Source of the DNA: Chaenocephalus aceratus | Lineage: Eukaryota > Chordata > Actinopteri > Perciformes > Channichthyidae | NCBI GenBank assembly: GCA_023974075.1 | Contig: CM043801.1 | Location: forward strand, 30,500,490-30,564,489 | Length of the DNA: 64,000 nucleotides | Direction: 5' to 3' | Shown: piece after piece, positions 21,817-34,482 of the stretch | Layout of the letters: every line of letters begins with the position of its first letter | Numbering within the stretch: position 1 is the stretch's first letter | Notes under the pieces: model-generated | What the model was told of the DNA's origin: nothing | Seen by the model: the letters and a program-made list of their open reading frames with translations, nothing else | Database searches by the model: none | Translations under genes and position numbers: made by a program

Positions 21817-24800
21817 CCTCCATTCTGTCATTTCTCTCTCGGTTTGGAGAGGTTTGTTTGTACTCAGACTAGCACTATCACCCCCCTCCCCATCACCATG
21901 GCAAAGGTCTGCAATGCCCCAGACTTCGCCCCCAAATTAGACCCAACATTCAAGTGCTGTTCAATATACTTCATGTTACGGGTGCAGTCCAGGCTCTCGG
22001 CGAGGAACCTCTAGATGTGAAGCAAATGATTTGAAAAGGTCTAGTATCCTCTCTGATTGGAGAGAAATTCTGCTATTTGTTGATAAGTATTTTCTGTTTC
22101 TTGTCTGCGCTGATTAGACACTTAAATGTACGTCTCCCCCGGTTAGATGATGATGAATATGATGCTTTACTAGCCATTCAGGCGGGAAATCTGTATGCTA
22201 ATTTAACATTTGAGATGAGGTGATTTGGCCTTGTGCACTTGAAAGAAGATCATATTTAACCCTTTCAAAGTATTTCACACATATCTGATTGAATTGGAGG
22301 GAGAGAGAGATAAATAGAGTGAATCAAAATGAAGCTACACATTTGTAAAAACATTTTTAGTAATCCAATTCGTAAATTAAATAGAATAAAAGCAATAATC
22401 AAAGAGCTAAGTCTTAGAAAAATAAGCATACGAAATATTGTGAGAATGCTGTGTTAAAAAAAGGAAGTGTCTCGATATAAAGAGTAGGGTTGGGGGTGTT
22501 GATTCAGTTTTCCTTTATTATAATGGCTTGGCAAATTCAGCATTAATAACTTTCTGTTTCTTTGTTCTTTTTTAATTGCAGTTAATGAAGCTGAACACTT
22601 CCTGCAGATGAGAATCTCACAATATAACCAGTATTTCACGGAGAGGGAGGGATCATGCCCGCAGAACCACTTAAAGGCTTTTATGTTAAGTGTTGAGTTG
22701 TATTAACAGCAATAACAAGTTGCCACGAAACAACAGAGAGGTCAGAAACCAAAGTGGATTCTTAATAAAATATATTTAAATAATATTGCCTATATCCTAA
22801 AAACTGGTAATTCAGAAGCAAAGACATGCACACATTATATTCTGGGATGTGCTACATGATACTTTGTTTCCCCCATTTTTGAAAAAAATGCACAGTATCT
22901 ACAGATGGAAAAGAAAATGTCATCCATTTCATCAAGTGAGACGTTTTAGAGAAAGTCCTTCGGAAATTAATTAGTGAGAGTCTACAGAGAAGGCTCACAA
23001 AATGTGCCCTTACTCCAGTGAAAGCACTTTGGTTTCTGTCCTAGGAGTTGTTTCATTACACAAGGAAGCAGGAAAATCATTCATCCCTAGACATCACAAT
23101 CGATATTAGGGAAAAACCACGTGATTAGATAAGGGTACATTTTCTCCTCACACTCCCAATTCACGAGTGCAGTAGCCTATGTGTGTTTAAAATGCTTTTC
23201 ATCTTAATGAGTTGGTTTCTTTAGAATGTGATTGTTATCTTCAGATATATTATCTGATATTTTGATGGAAGAAATCTGGTGGTGTAAGATAAGATAAGAG
23301 GTACTTTATTGACAGCTTTCATAGTTTAACAAAAGTCTCAAACGGTCTATAAAAGTTTGACAAAATTATACTAATGCAAAATCTGTTGGCATGCAAGCTA
23401 AGGACAAATTGTTTTCAGCCACAGCTTATTGACCTTGGAAATTCTAGGAAAAAGTAGTCCCTTCTATTATGATGAAATATTACGTGGATAAGTTGACCTT
23501 GAGTTAAGCTTGTTTTTGACAAACTACTATTTCCAATATATAGAATAAACATTTATGCTTAGATTTCTGTGAGAGTATGGGACAATGGCTCCAATGGTAG
23601 AAATCTACTGCATACAATAATACAGATATGCTGGAGTACTAATAAAGTATTTGACTTCATTCCAGTGAATTAATTGTACTGTGTGTACTGAGGCACAGCC
23701 TTCTTGGACCACAGGACTCTCATAAGAGAACAGTTTTTACACCATAGGGTGCTTCAGTTAAATGGCATCATATTCCTTTGCGGTTATATGGTCGTGCAGA
23801 GCAATCATAATATCTAATGTTTCCCATGGCTGCTTATATCACTGCAGAACCTCCACCATGTTTAACAGCTACTAACAGACTTTGTGAGCGGTTGGCGTCC
23901 TCTGGCTACTCCTGTCCACATGTAGGCAAAATAGGTCAAATTAACCTTTAGATCATGTCATGTTTTAAACACTGCCAAGGAGTCCATGTTTTATGCTTCT
24001 AAGACAAGGTTATGTCATTGTCAGTGAAAAGTACTTTTGCTTTCAAATGGCAAGTCAGCAATTAGTACCAGGCCCATGAAATGCAGAGATTTTGACTAAT
24101 TTCTGTGGTTATTATATCTTTCTGTTGCTTAGAAACCCAGAGGGCTGTGTTCTTTGTCACGTGTTTGCAATTTCACAAGTACGGTTCCCTTAATAGAGCA
24201 TTGCTTTTGCCTATAGACTTATCTTTAAAAACATCGAGTCACAATGTGTGATGCCAGACCTTTAAAAGCCGAAAGAGACAGCCTGCTGGATGTAGCTTAC
24301 TTAGTAATCGTGATATGTTTTCTCCTCCCTCTTTTAGTGTCTATAGCAATGAGAATATGATTCATGTTTCGGATATGACAGTCACTTCTGTCCCTTCTTT
24401 GACCTGCTGCATGTCTGCCTAGTAATTGTTGTGCAGGATTTTTTAAAAGCTTCATTCCAAGTCTCAGAGGAGTCCAAGAACCACCAAGGGAGTTTCCAAC
24501 TTGAAACACCACTTAACAGAAACCACATCAGAACTCATCAAATTTCACTGAAACAGAAAAACAGAGGGACTAGAATTACCCTTTCAATTGTGACCAATCT
24601 GGGGACTGAAATAACCTTTCAGGAGTTCCCGTTTTAGTTCCTGGTTTAGATTGATAGTGGGTTAGATCTCATCAGAAGAACTGTTTTTAGTGCTAACATT
24701 TGTTGCTTGTTTATTGGGCCATATGTTTGCTAACCACACAAAATGTCCCTTTTCAGTTCCAGTAAATAGAAATCAGAAAATCCACCCCAAAGAAACATTC

Positions 24801-25284
24801 AATTTGTTTATCATTCCTCATATTACTTTAGTATGTTATTCCTACGACTATTTATTTACAGGGGAACCAGGTTTTTATTCTTCATGACTTTAAACATTGG
24901 GGTATTGTTTTTCTATGACATTGTTGAGGTAGTAGTTAGCTTGTTCCAATTTCATGGCTTAACATTAAAATAAAAAAGGGTAATTTTCTCTATAGAAGGA
25001 TAGAGGAAGAATCAGCGAGTCAATTATGCACGGAAAAAAAGGTTTGTCTACAATATTCTGATGTTTGTGGTCTCAACATTAAGTCACCAGTGGGTTCATG
25101 GGGTCAAAACTTGCCTTTTGATCTCACAAATTAATTAGCTGCCTAGCGTCCGCAGTCTTCAGAGTACAATGTTTAGGAGCTGCCTTAATTCAAAGATATT
25201 AAAGCTTACCTGTGATCAAATTGGTCTCATTATTTAATGTTCAGGGATGAGAACATGGACATGATTAAAAGTGTCAGCAATTGT
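21817..25284. other. Mostly unrecognised noncoding DNA
   Basis: Apart from a possible Tc1-like fossil (listed separately) and a short LINE-tail-like motif near 23285-23315 (GATAAGAGGTACTTTATTGA), I see no gene or element. Confidence 0.5.
23690..23940 (-). mobile_element. Possible fossil Tc1/mariner-like transposase fragment
   Basis: On minus the sequence GTTAAACATGGTGGAGGTTC can be read as a VKHGGGS-like motif, which occurs in the catalytic region of Tc1-like transposases, followed by a degraded frame with stops. No terminal repeats are visible. Age and decay make this tentative. Confidence 0.35.
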
Positions 25285-25289
25285 GATAC

Positions 25290-25679
25290 TGTCAGGATTC
25301 TTATGATATGTCACGTTTTTAGTTTGGTATGTTCTTGGTGTGGGTTTATTTTTGCTGTTCGGTTCTCCCTGTCATGTTTTCCTCTTGGTATATTGTCTGG
25401 TCCTTTTCTCTGTGTTTTTCCTCCTGTCGTTAGTTTCCCTAGTGTGTCTAATTGTCTGATTGTGTACACCTGTGGTCCTTGTGTTTCTCGTCTTTTTATT
25501 ACCCCTCCCTGTATTTAGTCTTGTCTTTTCCTGTGTTCAGTGTTGGTTCGTCTTTTGTTTGTGATTGAGTTCACCGGTGAGAGTTCTGTTGTCCAAGTTA
25601 TTTTTTATTTATCCTTGAAATAAAGGCATTTTTCAGCGTTATCTGCATTTGGGTCCTGCTTGCTTCACTCACCGTAACA
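25290..25679 (+). repeat. Solo LTR
   Basis: The unit begins TGTCAGGATT and ends CACCGTAACA, and is flanked by a perfect 5-bp duplication GATAC (25285-25289 and 25680-25684). It carries GAAATAAAGG as a polyadenylation signal near 25617. A solo LTR arises when recombination between two LTRs removes the interior. A related copy lies inverted at 56437-56783. No internal retroelement sequence is attached. Confidence 0.85.
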
Positions 25680-26129
25680 GATACCATAATTGTTTAGAAG
25701 AAGATCAAGCAAAATTACTTTCTGTGGGCAGGCATTAATAAATAAAAAAAGTAAGCAAAAACAGCTTCTTGAGATAGATTCACCAAGTCTAGGAACTCTA
25801 CTGGAGGAATAAATCATTATTCTTCCAAACATATTTCAAACCGGAGAGACGTGATGTAAGGAATACATATTTATTGTTTACACGTCATATGAATGAAATG
25901 ATTGCCATGATAATACAAAAGGAGAATGGAATGGTGTTTGGCGATTAGGCCCCGGTTTGCAGGATAATCATTCAGGAGGGAAAGAACCGCTCCGATGAAA
26001 TCCCCAAAACCAGTGAAGTATGAAATACTGAGATGAACTGAGTTTCTTACCTTGTAGGGTGACTGTGGTGATCTGGGGATGAAATAATAGATTAACATAT
26101 GTATGCGGCAGTGGGCCGGAATCACTGCC

Positions 26130-26427
26130 GGAGCTTACGGGTCATGCTGAGACTCTGCGAATCGGCCTCACAGACACGCTGCATCTCTCGCTCACAGACA
26201 CGCTGCAGCGCTGTGCAGTGTGCACATGGTTCTGCCTGTAATGAATATTACATTTTGTGAGGAAACTTTTCCACCAATAATTCCAATAAGTATTCACTTC
26301 AGGTTTACGAAAGTAACTGTACTCAGATTACTCGTTTTTCAAATGTAACGCCAGCTGAATATACTTGATTTTTTGTATTCTGATTACGTAAACGCCGTTA
26401 CATGTATTCCGTTACAACCCAACCCTG
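26130..26427 (-). mobile_element. hAT-type end fragment
   Basis: On minus the sequence starts CAGGGTTGGGTTGTAACGG followed by ACGTAATCAGAATAC-like text, a hAT end common in fish. It continues into two nearby copies of CACAGACACGCTGCA (about 26170-26210). The opposite end is not visible, so this is a truncated copy. Confidence 0.6.
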
Positions 26428-26466
26428 TGTAAGGGTGAGAGCAAACATTTTCGTTAACACTAGTAC

Positions 26467-26950
26467 CTGAGTGCAACGGAAGTCGAAGCTCCTGTGACGG
26501 AGTCTTCCAGGGCCTGGAGGCGAGCATCGATAGCTATCATGGAGCTAGCCAGGGATTGCAGGGAGCCGGCCACGCTACTCTCCATGAGGGGTGTGTTAGT
26601 GACACTCCCGGACTGGCGAGCCTGGGAAGGGGTGGATTTTGGAGGTGGACGGGATCCTGGAGGGCTCGACTTCCTGCCCTTTTTTACCTCCGCGGCTGCG
26701 GCCGCGTCCTCGCCCTGCTCTCTGGGGAGCTGACTGGAGCTGCTGCCCCGGACTGGGGAGCTACGCTGGAGACCTGGTCCGAGAGCTCTCGGAGTTGAGA
26801 GAGAGTGAGGCCTGGGGCTGTGGGAATGCCCTGCTGCAGGAGCCGGGCGATGAGGAAGTCTGCCTCTGTTGGTAAGCCGCTGTGGGGAGCCGAACCGGGA
26901 TCGGAGACTTGCAGAGAAGGTTCGTGTTCCGAATTGTCCGAGTTGGACAT
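26467..26950 (-). pseudogene. Unidentified first exon, proline/serine-rich then coiled-coil-like
   Basis: ATG at 26950 opens MSNSDNSEHEPSLQVSDPG, followed by a leucine-rich helical stretch (FLIARLLQQG, LSQLRELSDQV). The frame then breaks near 26685 in an A-run. In the shifted frame the sequence continues as a proline-rich basic segment and a helical end (LQSLASSMIAIDARLQALED), closing at CAG|GTACTA, a possible splice donor at 26467. The GC-rich, coding-like character differs from the flanks. It resembles the N-terminal structural protein of a retroelement (gag-like), but I do not recognise the family and no reverse transcriptase is nearby. Confidence 0.45.
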
Positions 26951-27150
26951 CTTGAGCTAATTGTTTCTTACGGTCTTTCTCATGAGGAGGAGTATTGTAG
27001 TACTACCACGGTGTGTAGTCACCTGAAATGACAACTGACAGGGAGGAAGAGCATGTATTTAAGGAATTTAGCCTGTGCAGAAATTGGCTGCTGAGGGCTG
27101 ACGCCCTCGTATTTAATGAGGGGGGAAGGGAGGAATAGAGTGACGTGTGA

Positions 27151-27767
27151 CGGCCCCTACATCGCGGCGGCGTGCGTTGTCGCTTGGCGGTGGGCGTGTC
27201 TTGAGCTTGGGGAGTCAACACGAGCAGCCCGACCAACAACCAACCACATGAATGTCCCGCCCCGGACATACAAAGCAAAGCATTCATGCTACATCCATGC
27301 TGGCTAAATATACTGTCTATGCTTGCTAGCTGTCCATTCAAACGAAATTCACTGGATATAAACTCCCCAAACAAGCGAAAACCTACCAGTTTCCCCCACT
27401 GTCTTTGCCACCTCCCCCCATGCCTGGCTCCTCCGGTTTGTATCCCTGTATGTTCCCTACCGCCACGATCATTTTCTCCTCCTTTTGTTGACATATGGGA
27501 AATAACTGCGGTCTGGCTCTCCCAACATACACCCGGTTTGATTGGCTAGTGCTTGTACTGTCAGATTTACATACGAGGGAGTTGATTGGCTGACGCCTCC
27601 GTCGAGGCGGCAAAAGTAGAACATTGCTCTACTTTTGCAGCGAGCACCTCGAGAGAAGCTACGCTTTGCTCCCACAATGCAGTTCGGCGAATCGTGACGT
27701 CACCCCATTCAAAGTGAATGGGCAGAAGCGTTGAAGCGGCAACGCACGCCGCCGTGTGTAGGGGCCG
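27151..27767. mobile_element. Harbinger-type MITE, deletion derivative
   Basis: Terminal repeats CGGCCCCTAC...GCGGCGTGCGTTG on both sides are flanked by TGA (27148-27150) and TAA (27768-27770), a degraded TWA-like 3-bp site. The left 120 bp match the left end, and the right roughly 490 bp match the right end, of the autonomous-type Harbinger at 32604-38828. The right part includes a decayed copy of the MADF gene's first exon. It is therefore an internal deletion product of that family, movable only in trans. Confidence 0.85.
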
Positions 27768-27931
27768 TAAGTGACTCGTGTTAGGTCTTCCTTATTGAAC
27801 TTGCGCTAAAGCTTTCATATCATCTCGTTTTTGATGCTAGTGTGTTCAGGGACAAGGACCTTTTAGTCTTGTGGATGATAAAGCCTTCTTAAAAGCAGAC
27901 AGCTCAGAGGACAGAAATGTTTCTCTATGTA

Positions 27932-28072
27932 GAATAGATAGATAGATAGAATCGGAGGGATGAACACCTCTTTAATGGTCACACATGCAGAGCACACAGC
28001 ACCCACAGTGACATTTGGCCTCTGCATTTAACCCATCCTAGTACCAGGAGTCTAGTACTAGGAGCAGTAAAT
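27932..28072. repeat. TAGA microsatellite and common teleost repeat remnant
   Basis: A short (ATAG)n run (27932-27951) is followed by sequence containing CTCTGCATTTAACCCATCCT, a motif I recognise from a widespread fish interspersed repeat. No clear ends are visible. Confidence 0.5.
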
Positions 28073-28278
28073 AATAGAATAAATGTATGTAATTGATCTC
28101 CAAAGATACATAACAATGTTTGTGAAGGTCTACGCAGAGAGGGTTCTGGGTATTTATGGGTTGTTAAGGCTTGCATAACAGCATACATGTACCTTAAGCA
28201 AGCTGTTGATCTATCCCCTCTCAGTTGGTTTGTTTTATTTGAAAAGCAAACACACAATTGTTTTACCTAAAATCTAAA

Positions 28279-28916
28279 CGTTGCTTCAGCTGATTCAAAA
28301 TGCTGCAGCTCGTGTACTAACCAGAGTTAGGAAAAGGGACCACATTACTCCTGTTCTGGCTGCCTTACACTGGCTCCCTATAGAACACAGGATAGAATTT
28401 AAAATTCTTCTTCTCGCCTACAAAGCCCTTAATGGGCAGGCGCCATCTTACCTTAAAGAACTCATTATACCCTACTGTCCTACTAGGGCATTTCTTTTTG
28501 GTGTCTATATACGCTGGGATCCGGAGTCATGGATGATCCTGCGGTCCTGTGTCCTGGATCGTGAGTCGTGGCTGTGGTCCTGGATCATCGGTCCAGGATG
28601 GATATCCTCGAGGATTCATCTTCCTATTATAGACACATGCATTTACAAACATTTGGTCTACCTATGTTGCAAATGTATTATCTTTTCAATTTACACACGG
28701 CATCTATTGCACGTCTGTCCGTCCTGGGAGAGGGATCCCTCCTCTGAGGTTTCTCCCATTTTTCCCTTTAAACTGTGGGTTTTCTCTGGAAGTGTTTCCT
28801 TGTACGATGTGAGGGTCTAGGGACAGAGGGTGTCGTATTGTCATACTGATATTCTGTACAAAATGTAACATTTGTGATATTGGGCTATATAAATAAACAT
28901 TGATTGATTGATTGAT
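28279..28916 (+). mobile_element. 5'-truncated L2-type (Maui-like) LINE
   Basis: The coding part LLQLIQNAAARVLTR...HITPVLAALHWLPI is the conserved C-terminal region of fish L2-type reverse transcriptase ORFs. It continues through APSYLKELIIPYCPTRA to about 28490, then shifts into unrelated sequence, suggesting a deletion in the last coding part. The 3' UTR ends GGGCTATATAAATAAAC plus an (ATTG)n tail at 28898-28916. This is a typical dead-on-arrival insertion. Confidence 0.85.
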
Positions 28917-31455
28917 AAACAAGTATAAAAGAAACAGAAAAAGAAATGTGTTCAAGCTTGCCACCCTTCTTCACAATCAAGAGGACTCAAACCATTCCAG
29001 GAAAGTGCCTCCATATTTCTTTACTAACTTATTTAGATGTTCCTTTACTGTGTCACCCATCTGTATGTTTGAACAGCTATGTGCAAACAGGGCCCTCAAC
29101 TCTTTTGAAGAGAGTCATTGGTTACATTATAATAACGAGCAATGCTCCCGTCAGGCTCCGTCAGAACTTGCCTCACACTAATCTTTTATTATTTAGTTAT
29201 ATTGATCATCAATTTTAAATAATGATCCTGCTCTGTCTAGAAACAACAGCCTGAAGTTCAACAGCGCCATCTTGTTCTCTGTTGATTGACAGCTTTCTGC
29301 TGCAAATAGCATGAACATAACAATGTCGCAGACCCATTTGAAAGACATATAGCAGCCTGATAATGTTCTATTTTCCAGCAGCTACTGAGGCCAATGAACA
29401 TTTCACTATTTATGGCATCATGTTTTGTGATTTGAGTGTATATCTGAAGTATTCTTTAGCAGAGGTAATGGGTTCTGTCAGCGCATTCTTTCTACAGGAA
29501 GTTATAACCCTCAACACACCTGCCCATCAATATATAAGATGTCACTAGTGAACAGAAATACACCGGTAAACTTTCTCCAATGTCGCTCAAAACAGCTGCA
29601 ATCAAAACAAGTCCATTTACGCCACACCCATGCTCCCAGGGAAAGATTGAGGCCTGCAATTTCATGTACTGATTATGTGAGTGTTGCCGTCCACAGTGTG
29701 CACAACACTTACTTATCCACTCATGTTCCCATGTTGCACCTACATGTGGTGTGATGGAGATCTGTTGATTGTGCAGTATAAGAGGCTGGAGAGGGAACAT
29801 GAGATGTTAAAGCAGGCAACTTTCCTTCACTTCATGAACTTCAAATCGCTTCAACAGAAACAGATTTGAAAGTAGCTCCAACAGAGATAATGAGGGGAAA
29901 GAAATCATGAAGTTCAGATGAAAAGAAGACGTGTCCACATACAGCCGGGTCTGCATTAAGGATAAAGCCGTAGTGATTTCTTTTGTTGCCCTGTGATTGA
30001 GGTTGAGGGATTTCTCATTAGGTCTTATTTCATGTGTGAGCAAACAGAGGATTGATTCATTGACGTGATGACCTGGAAGCCCACCAGTGGTGTACGGGTC
30101 ACATGTACAACTGTGATTAATCAGATGCGTCACATAGCTTGACAGACATCACACCAACAGCTCCAACAGAACAGGGACAGACATTTGTGTTTTTACGAGA
30201 ATAAAAGGATCTTACTGCAGGTATGGGTCACTGTTCAAAGAGTCCTCCATGTTTGTTTAAGTTTATAGTAGCATAGTATTGCGATAATTCTTAAAAAGTC
30301 ATTATTTCTGCATAACTGCCTGCTTTGAAATGTCAGGCTCTGCTTTGAATTTCTTTGATAAGACCATGCTTGCTCAAAGTATAAATGTTAACGTCATCTT
30401 CAACAGAGCAGTTCGAGCGGGGAAGAGAAAAAAGGCTTATTGCAGAGAGCCCATCATATCAGCAGAGATTCTGCCAAGATGAACGGCTCCGTCTCAATAA
30501 ATTGTATTTTTGTGTCGGAGAAACACATGGGACCCTTGCCTAATGTAGCGTACAAGTCTCTTTTGTGGAGCCTCCAATTCATTGTATCAGCCTGTCAGAG
30601 CTAAAACTAGGGAAATTGCAGTGAACAATAGAAAGAGAAAGGAAAGAGAGGTCAGGGCGCCAAGCTTGTTCCAGGAAACAACGTGTGCTCTTTCTGAAAG
30701 GATGATAAAGCTCGACCAAATAGGGATATTTTCTCAAGATTATTCTTGAGAGATAGAATATGTGTCAATTTTGGACATATCTGTATAGACTGTATAGCCT
30801 TCTTTACCTTTTTTTGATAAGTCTTAAACATTTATATTCATCATACATACCGCGATATCCCTTTAAAAATTATAACAGCTGCTGTTTAGGAAAAGGTTTC
30901 TTCAGAGCCATTTCAAGTGTTTTCGTAAGTTGTACACACAACACATGCTAGAGGAACAAGTCATTGTGTTTCAAATGAAAACAATAGCTTGTGATGAAGG
31001 TTTTAGACCCTGCAAGAGCTCCGCACAATTGGCAAACCGTTGTGTCAAGTGAGCGCGATTGTCTCATTTTCGGTTTTGGAAAGATACATAAATTCTCAGA
31101 CCCATGCTTTCTAAATTCAGATGAGGAATTGGGTAAAGGAGGAGGAGGTGTCAGCTGCTGTTCAACCATACCACAGATGAAGCATACTGAAACCACACCC
31201 GACATCAGCCGGGTATGGTCTGTTGTGGATTGTATTTGGTCTTGTTACTACATTCAGCAGTGATGTAGTGAGGTGCTGTTGTCGTCACCACCAGCTGGCA
31301 CTAGTGCAAGCAGGATAATTGGATTTGTGTATCATTACTTTTTTTTAATAAATCTACATGTGTTATGTATCAAACAATGCCTCATACTATAACTTCTATG
31401 CTTCAGGCAACAGTAGCTGACGTTACCTTTTTTTTAAGGGGGTGATCTTCAATCA
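28917..31455. other. Unrecognised noncoding DNA
   Basis: I see no gene or mobile element with definable ends. The short open frames have no coding features. Confidence 0.55.
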
Positions 31456-31638
31456 CCAATTAACAGAGGTGTGGACTCGAGTCACATGACTTGGACTCGA
31501 GTCAGACTCAAGTCCCAAATGTGATGACTTGAGACTCGACAAAATCACAAAACACTTGCGACTCGACTTGGACTTGAACACCAATGACTCGGGACTTGAC
31601 TTGGACTTGAGCCTTCTGACTTGAGGTGACATTTAATT

Positions 31639-32050
31639 CAGAGGTCTCCAACATGCCGATCGCGAGCTGCCGTTAGAAGAGCAGACTCCCGTCGGGGAGA
31701 GCAGAATCTTCAATCTCTCCAACTCTTGCTGAGAATCCTTGCAGGCAGGGGCGGGTCTTTATTTAGCTGGGCCACCATGCGGCCAATCATATTCGTGGAC
31801 ACACTAGGATCATACCATTATGTGAAAGAAGGGTGGGGGGCACAGCATGTGTAGTGGTACAGGCCAGCTGCACAGAGCCGGATTTAAATGCAAGCGCGTC
31901 GGAAAAAAGTCAATAAATGAGCGAAAACCGAAAAAAGAAGCAGCATCTGGCTGCTTTTCAATGATATTGGAGAAAGCAAAGCTGAGTGCAGGATTTGTAA
32001 AATGAAAATAACCTTCAGAGCAGGGTTTTTTTTTGGTAATCACTCAGGAT
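31639..32050 (+). pseudogene. Left fragment of a hAT with BED-finger exon
   Basis: It begins CAGAGGTCTCCAACATGCCG, related to 13379. Near 31950-32026 a frame encodes FNDIGESKAECRICKMKITF, matching the BED zinc finger at the N-terminus of many hAT transposases (C-x2-C). The upstream frame is shifted and sequence after the finger is missing, so this is a dead fragment inside hAT-A. Confidence 0.6.
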
Positions 32051-32057
32051 TTATTGT

Positions 32058-32097
32058 CAGAGGTGGGAGAAGTTCAGACAATTAAAAAAGTTACAAT
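32058..32097 (+). mobile_element. Left piece of a hAT-like repeat split by hAT-B
   Basis: The piece starts CAGAGGTGGGAGAAGTT, and its continuation (AAAAGTACAAAAGTATTAGC, typical of a common fish hAT repeat) resumes at 40048-40130. It is the site into which hAT-B inserted. The right terminus was not identified. Confidence 0.5.
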
Positions 32098-33077
32098 CAG
32101 GGTTCCCGCGGGGTCTTAACAAGTCTTACAAAGTCTTAAATTTGATAATCTGAATTTAAGGCCTTAAAAAGGTCTTAAATATGATTTAGAAGGTCTTAAA
32201 AATTATGGGATTTGAAAGGTACTTCTAGTGTTGCGATTGCTTCTAAATGTGTTTTGGGGGAAATGTCGGGGCTGCAAAGTAACCAGTATGGTAATAGCCT
32301 TTCAGTTCCCCCCAACAATTTGTATTGAATTAAATCAACGTGGAACCAGTAATCACTAACTTTGTTTCCCCCTGCCCCTTATTGGAGAACACCCAGCTAG
32401 TAACCTAGCAAACAAGCTTCAGCTCATGTAGCCTATCTTCGAATCTACTTACAAATTAATATGGGGAAGTGTAAGTTCAACCGTATTTGGTTGGAAAACA
32501 TCTAATTTAGTGCTTGGTTGAAACCAGTGGAGGGGAACGTGTTTGAAGCCCGCTGCACCTTTTACAAAAATAAATTTGCGTTTGTTTTGCTAATGCAGCA
32601 TTACGGCCCGTCCACACAGCGGCGTGCGTTGACGCTTGGTGGTGGGCGTGTCTGAAGCTTGGGGAGTCAACGTGACCAACAACCAATCACATGAATCTCC
32701 CGCCCCCGACATAGCAAAAAGGAAAAGCCCGGTTCTTCTCCACTATTGCCAAAATGGATGCCGGTTTTGTAGCAAGGGTAGCACGGGCAAGTGTAGTAGC
32801 AAGGGTGGCTTTAGTGTATGCAATGTCTCGCAGGAGGCCATGTAGTGTGCGTCGCTGTTGGGTACATCCGATACTCAGAAAACGTCTGCAACGGGGGGAA
32901 TACCACGTTCTGGTCCAAGAGCTCCGCCTGGATGATGTACTGTTTCAGCAGTACTTCAGGATGAGCAAAGACGTGTTCGACGAGTTGCTCGGAAAAGTGG
33001 GGTCCACTGATTTCAAAGGCAGACACCCATATGCGTTTGTCAATCGGACCCGCCGAGCGACTCGCCATCTGCCTACG

Positions 33078-34123
33078 GTACGTTTTGTGTATTTCTACTT
33101 CTGTAACCTGACTCTGTATATAAAGAGAGAGAATGCATGCCATGGATGAATGAAGTCTGTGATTTAGTTCAGATGGATGACATTAATTAAGATTGCTAGG
33201 TAATGCAGCATCTGATATTTAAGAAGTGTGTTACATTTGAAATGGTAGAAAGTCTTGTTGCAATTTCCAGATATTAAAAGAGGTCCTTTGAGTTTCTCTG
33301 GTAATTATCAATAGTAGCAGTTAAGTGAATACTGTTCAAACAATACTTGTGTTTGTGTTTTATATTGATTTCTCTGTTTTATCCTTTCATAAATGTGAGG
33401 ACTAAAATGGCTATGAACAAAGGGCTAGTTGCTAGGGTTTTATTGCTCTGTGGGGGAGGTGTTATGCAGGACATGGTGCTAGGTGGGGGAAGATCTCTAG
33501 CATTTCATGTTTCAGGGAAGTCTACATATCTTGAATAGTATATGTGTGGGTTTAATTACTTTGTATTTTGTGTAACCAGAAGTTGGAGATATGAGAGGTG
33601 AAATATTTGTGTTATCTTTGGAAGCAAAGAAATATCCTTTAAGACACATCTGAGGTCTCTGGAATGTGTGGGGGGGGGGGGGGGGGTGTGTGTGGAGGTT
33701 GAGTAAACTCCACCCCTTCCTGTATCTATTGGTATGAAAGCCTATTCAGCTTTTTGTTCTGCCTCTCTCTTCTGGCGCCGCCGGACCGGAAGGTCGTGGC
33801 GGCCCGTGAACAAGGGCCAGGAGTAGGCCTACTCCTGACATTACGCATATGATATGATATGGTTTTGTATGGTAATGTATTGATTGTATTGCATTGTTAT
33901 ATTACCATTAAAATAGATTATTGTTTTTAACGGATACTTGTATGTTCTGGATTCCTTCCTGTATGATAACCAGCTTGTTAGGGACGCGCAGAGATTTGGA
34001 AAGCGGACCACTTGTCCCTACACATTTCTAACAGTAAATACAGTATTGCTCCCCTGTGTACATGTGTGTGTGTGCGTGCGTGTGTAGTTGAACAGAGAGT
34101 GTGTGTGCAGTGTAGTTGAACAG

Positions 34124-34182
<59 letters not shown>

Positions 34183-34241
34183 TTGAACAGAGAGTGTGTG
34201 TGCAGTGTAGTTGAACAGAGAGTGTGTGTGCAGTGTAGTTG

Positions 34242-34281
<40 letters not shown>

Positions 34282-34316
34282 TTGAACAGAGAGTGTGTGT
34301 GTGTGCTGTGTGTGTG

Positions 34317-34351
<35 letters not shown>

Positions 34352-34389
34352 TTGAACAGAGAGTGTGTGTTCAGTGTAGTTGAACAGAG

Positions 34390-34435
<46 letters not shown>

Positions 34436-34482
34436 GAGAGACATATACTTTTTTTTAATCAGGTATATTATTTTTTTCTCAG
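33078..34482 (+). other. Intron of the Harbinger transposase gene with GT repeats
   Basis: The intron starts GTACGT and ends TTTTTCTCAG. It holds a G-run (33670-33687), a region at 33690-34020 with LTR-like features (no confirmed duplication), and interrupted (GT)n blocks with a repeated TAGTTGAACAGAGAGTG spacer (about 34060-34434). No coding exon is evident. Confidence 0.7.
34060..34434. repeat. Compound GT microsatellite with GTTGAACAGAGAGTG spacers
   Basis: Seven or so copies of TAGTTGAACAGAGAGTG-like units alternate with GT runs of differing length, so the region is both a microsatellite and a minisatellite. The long His/Thr or Cys/Val open frames here are artefacts of the repeat. Confidence 0.9.

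Noticed and set aside
32811..33143. 110-codon minus-strand open frame
   Set aside because: Antisense of Harbinger transposase exon 1.
34028..34444. Long His/Thr and Cys/Val open frames
   Set aside because: They are translations of GT/CA microsatellites and have no coding meaning.
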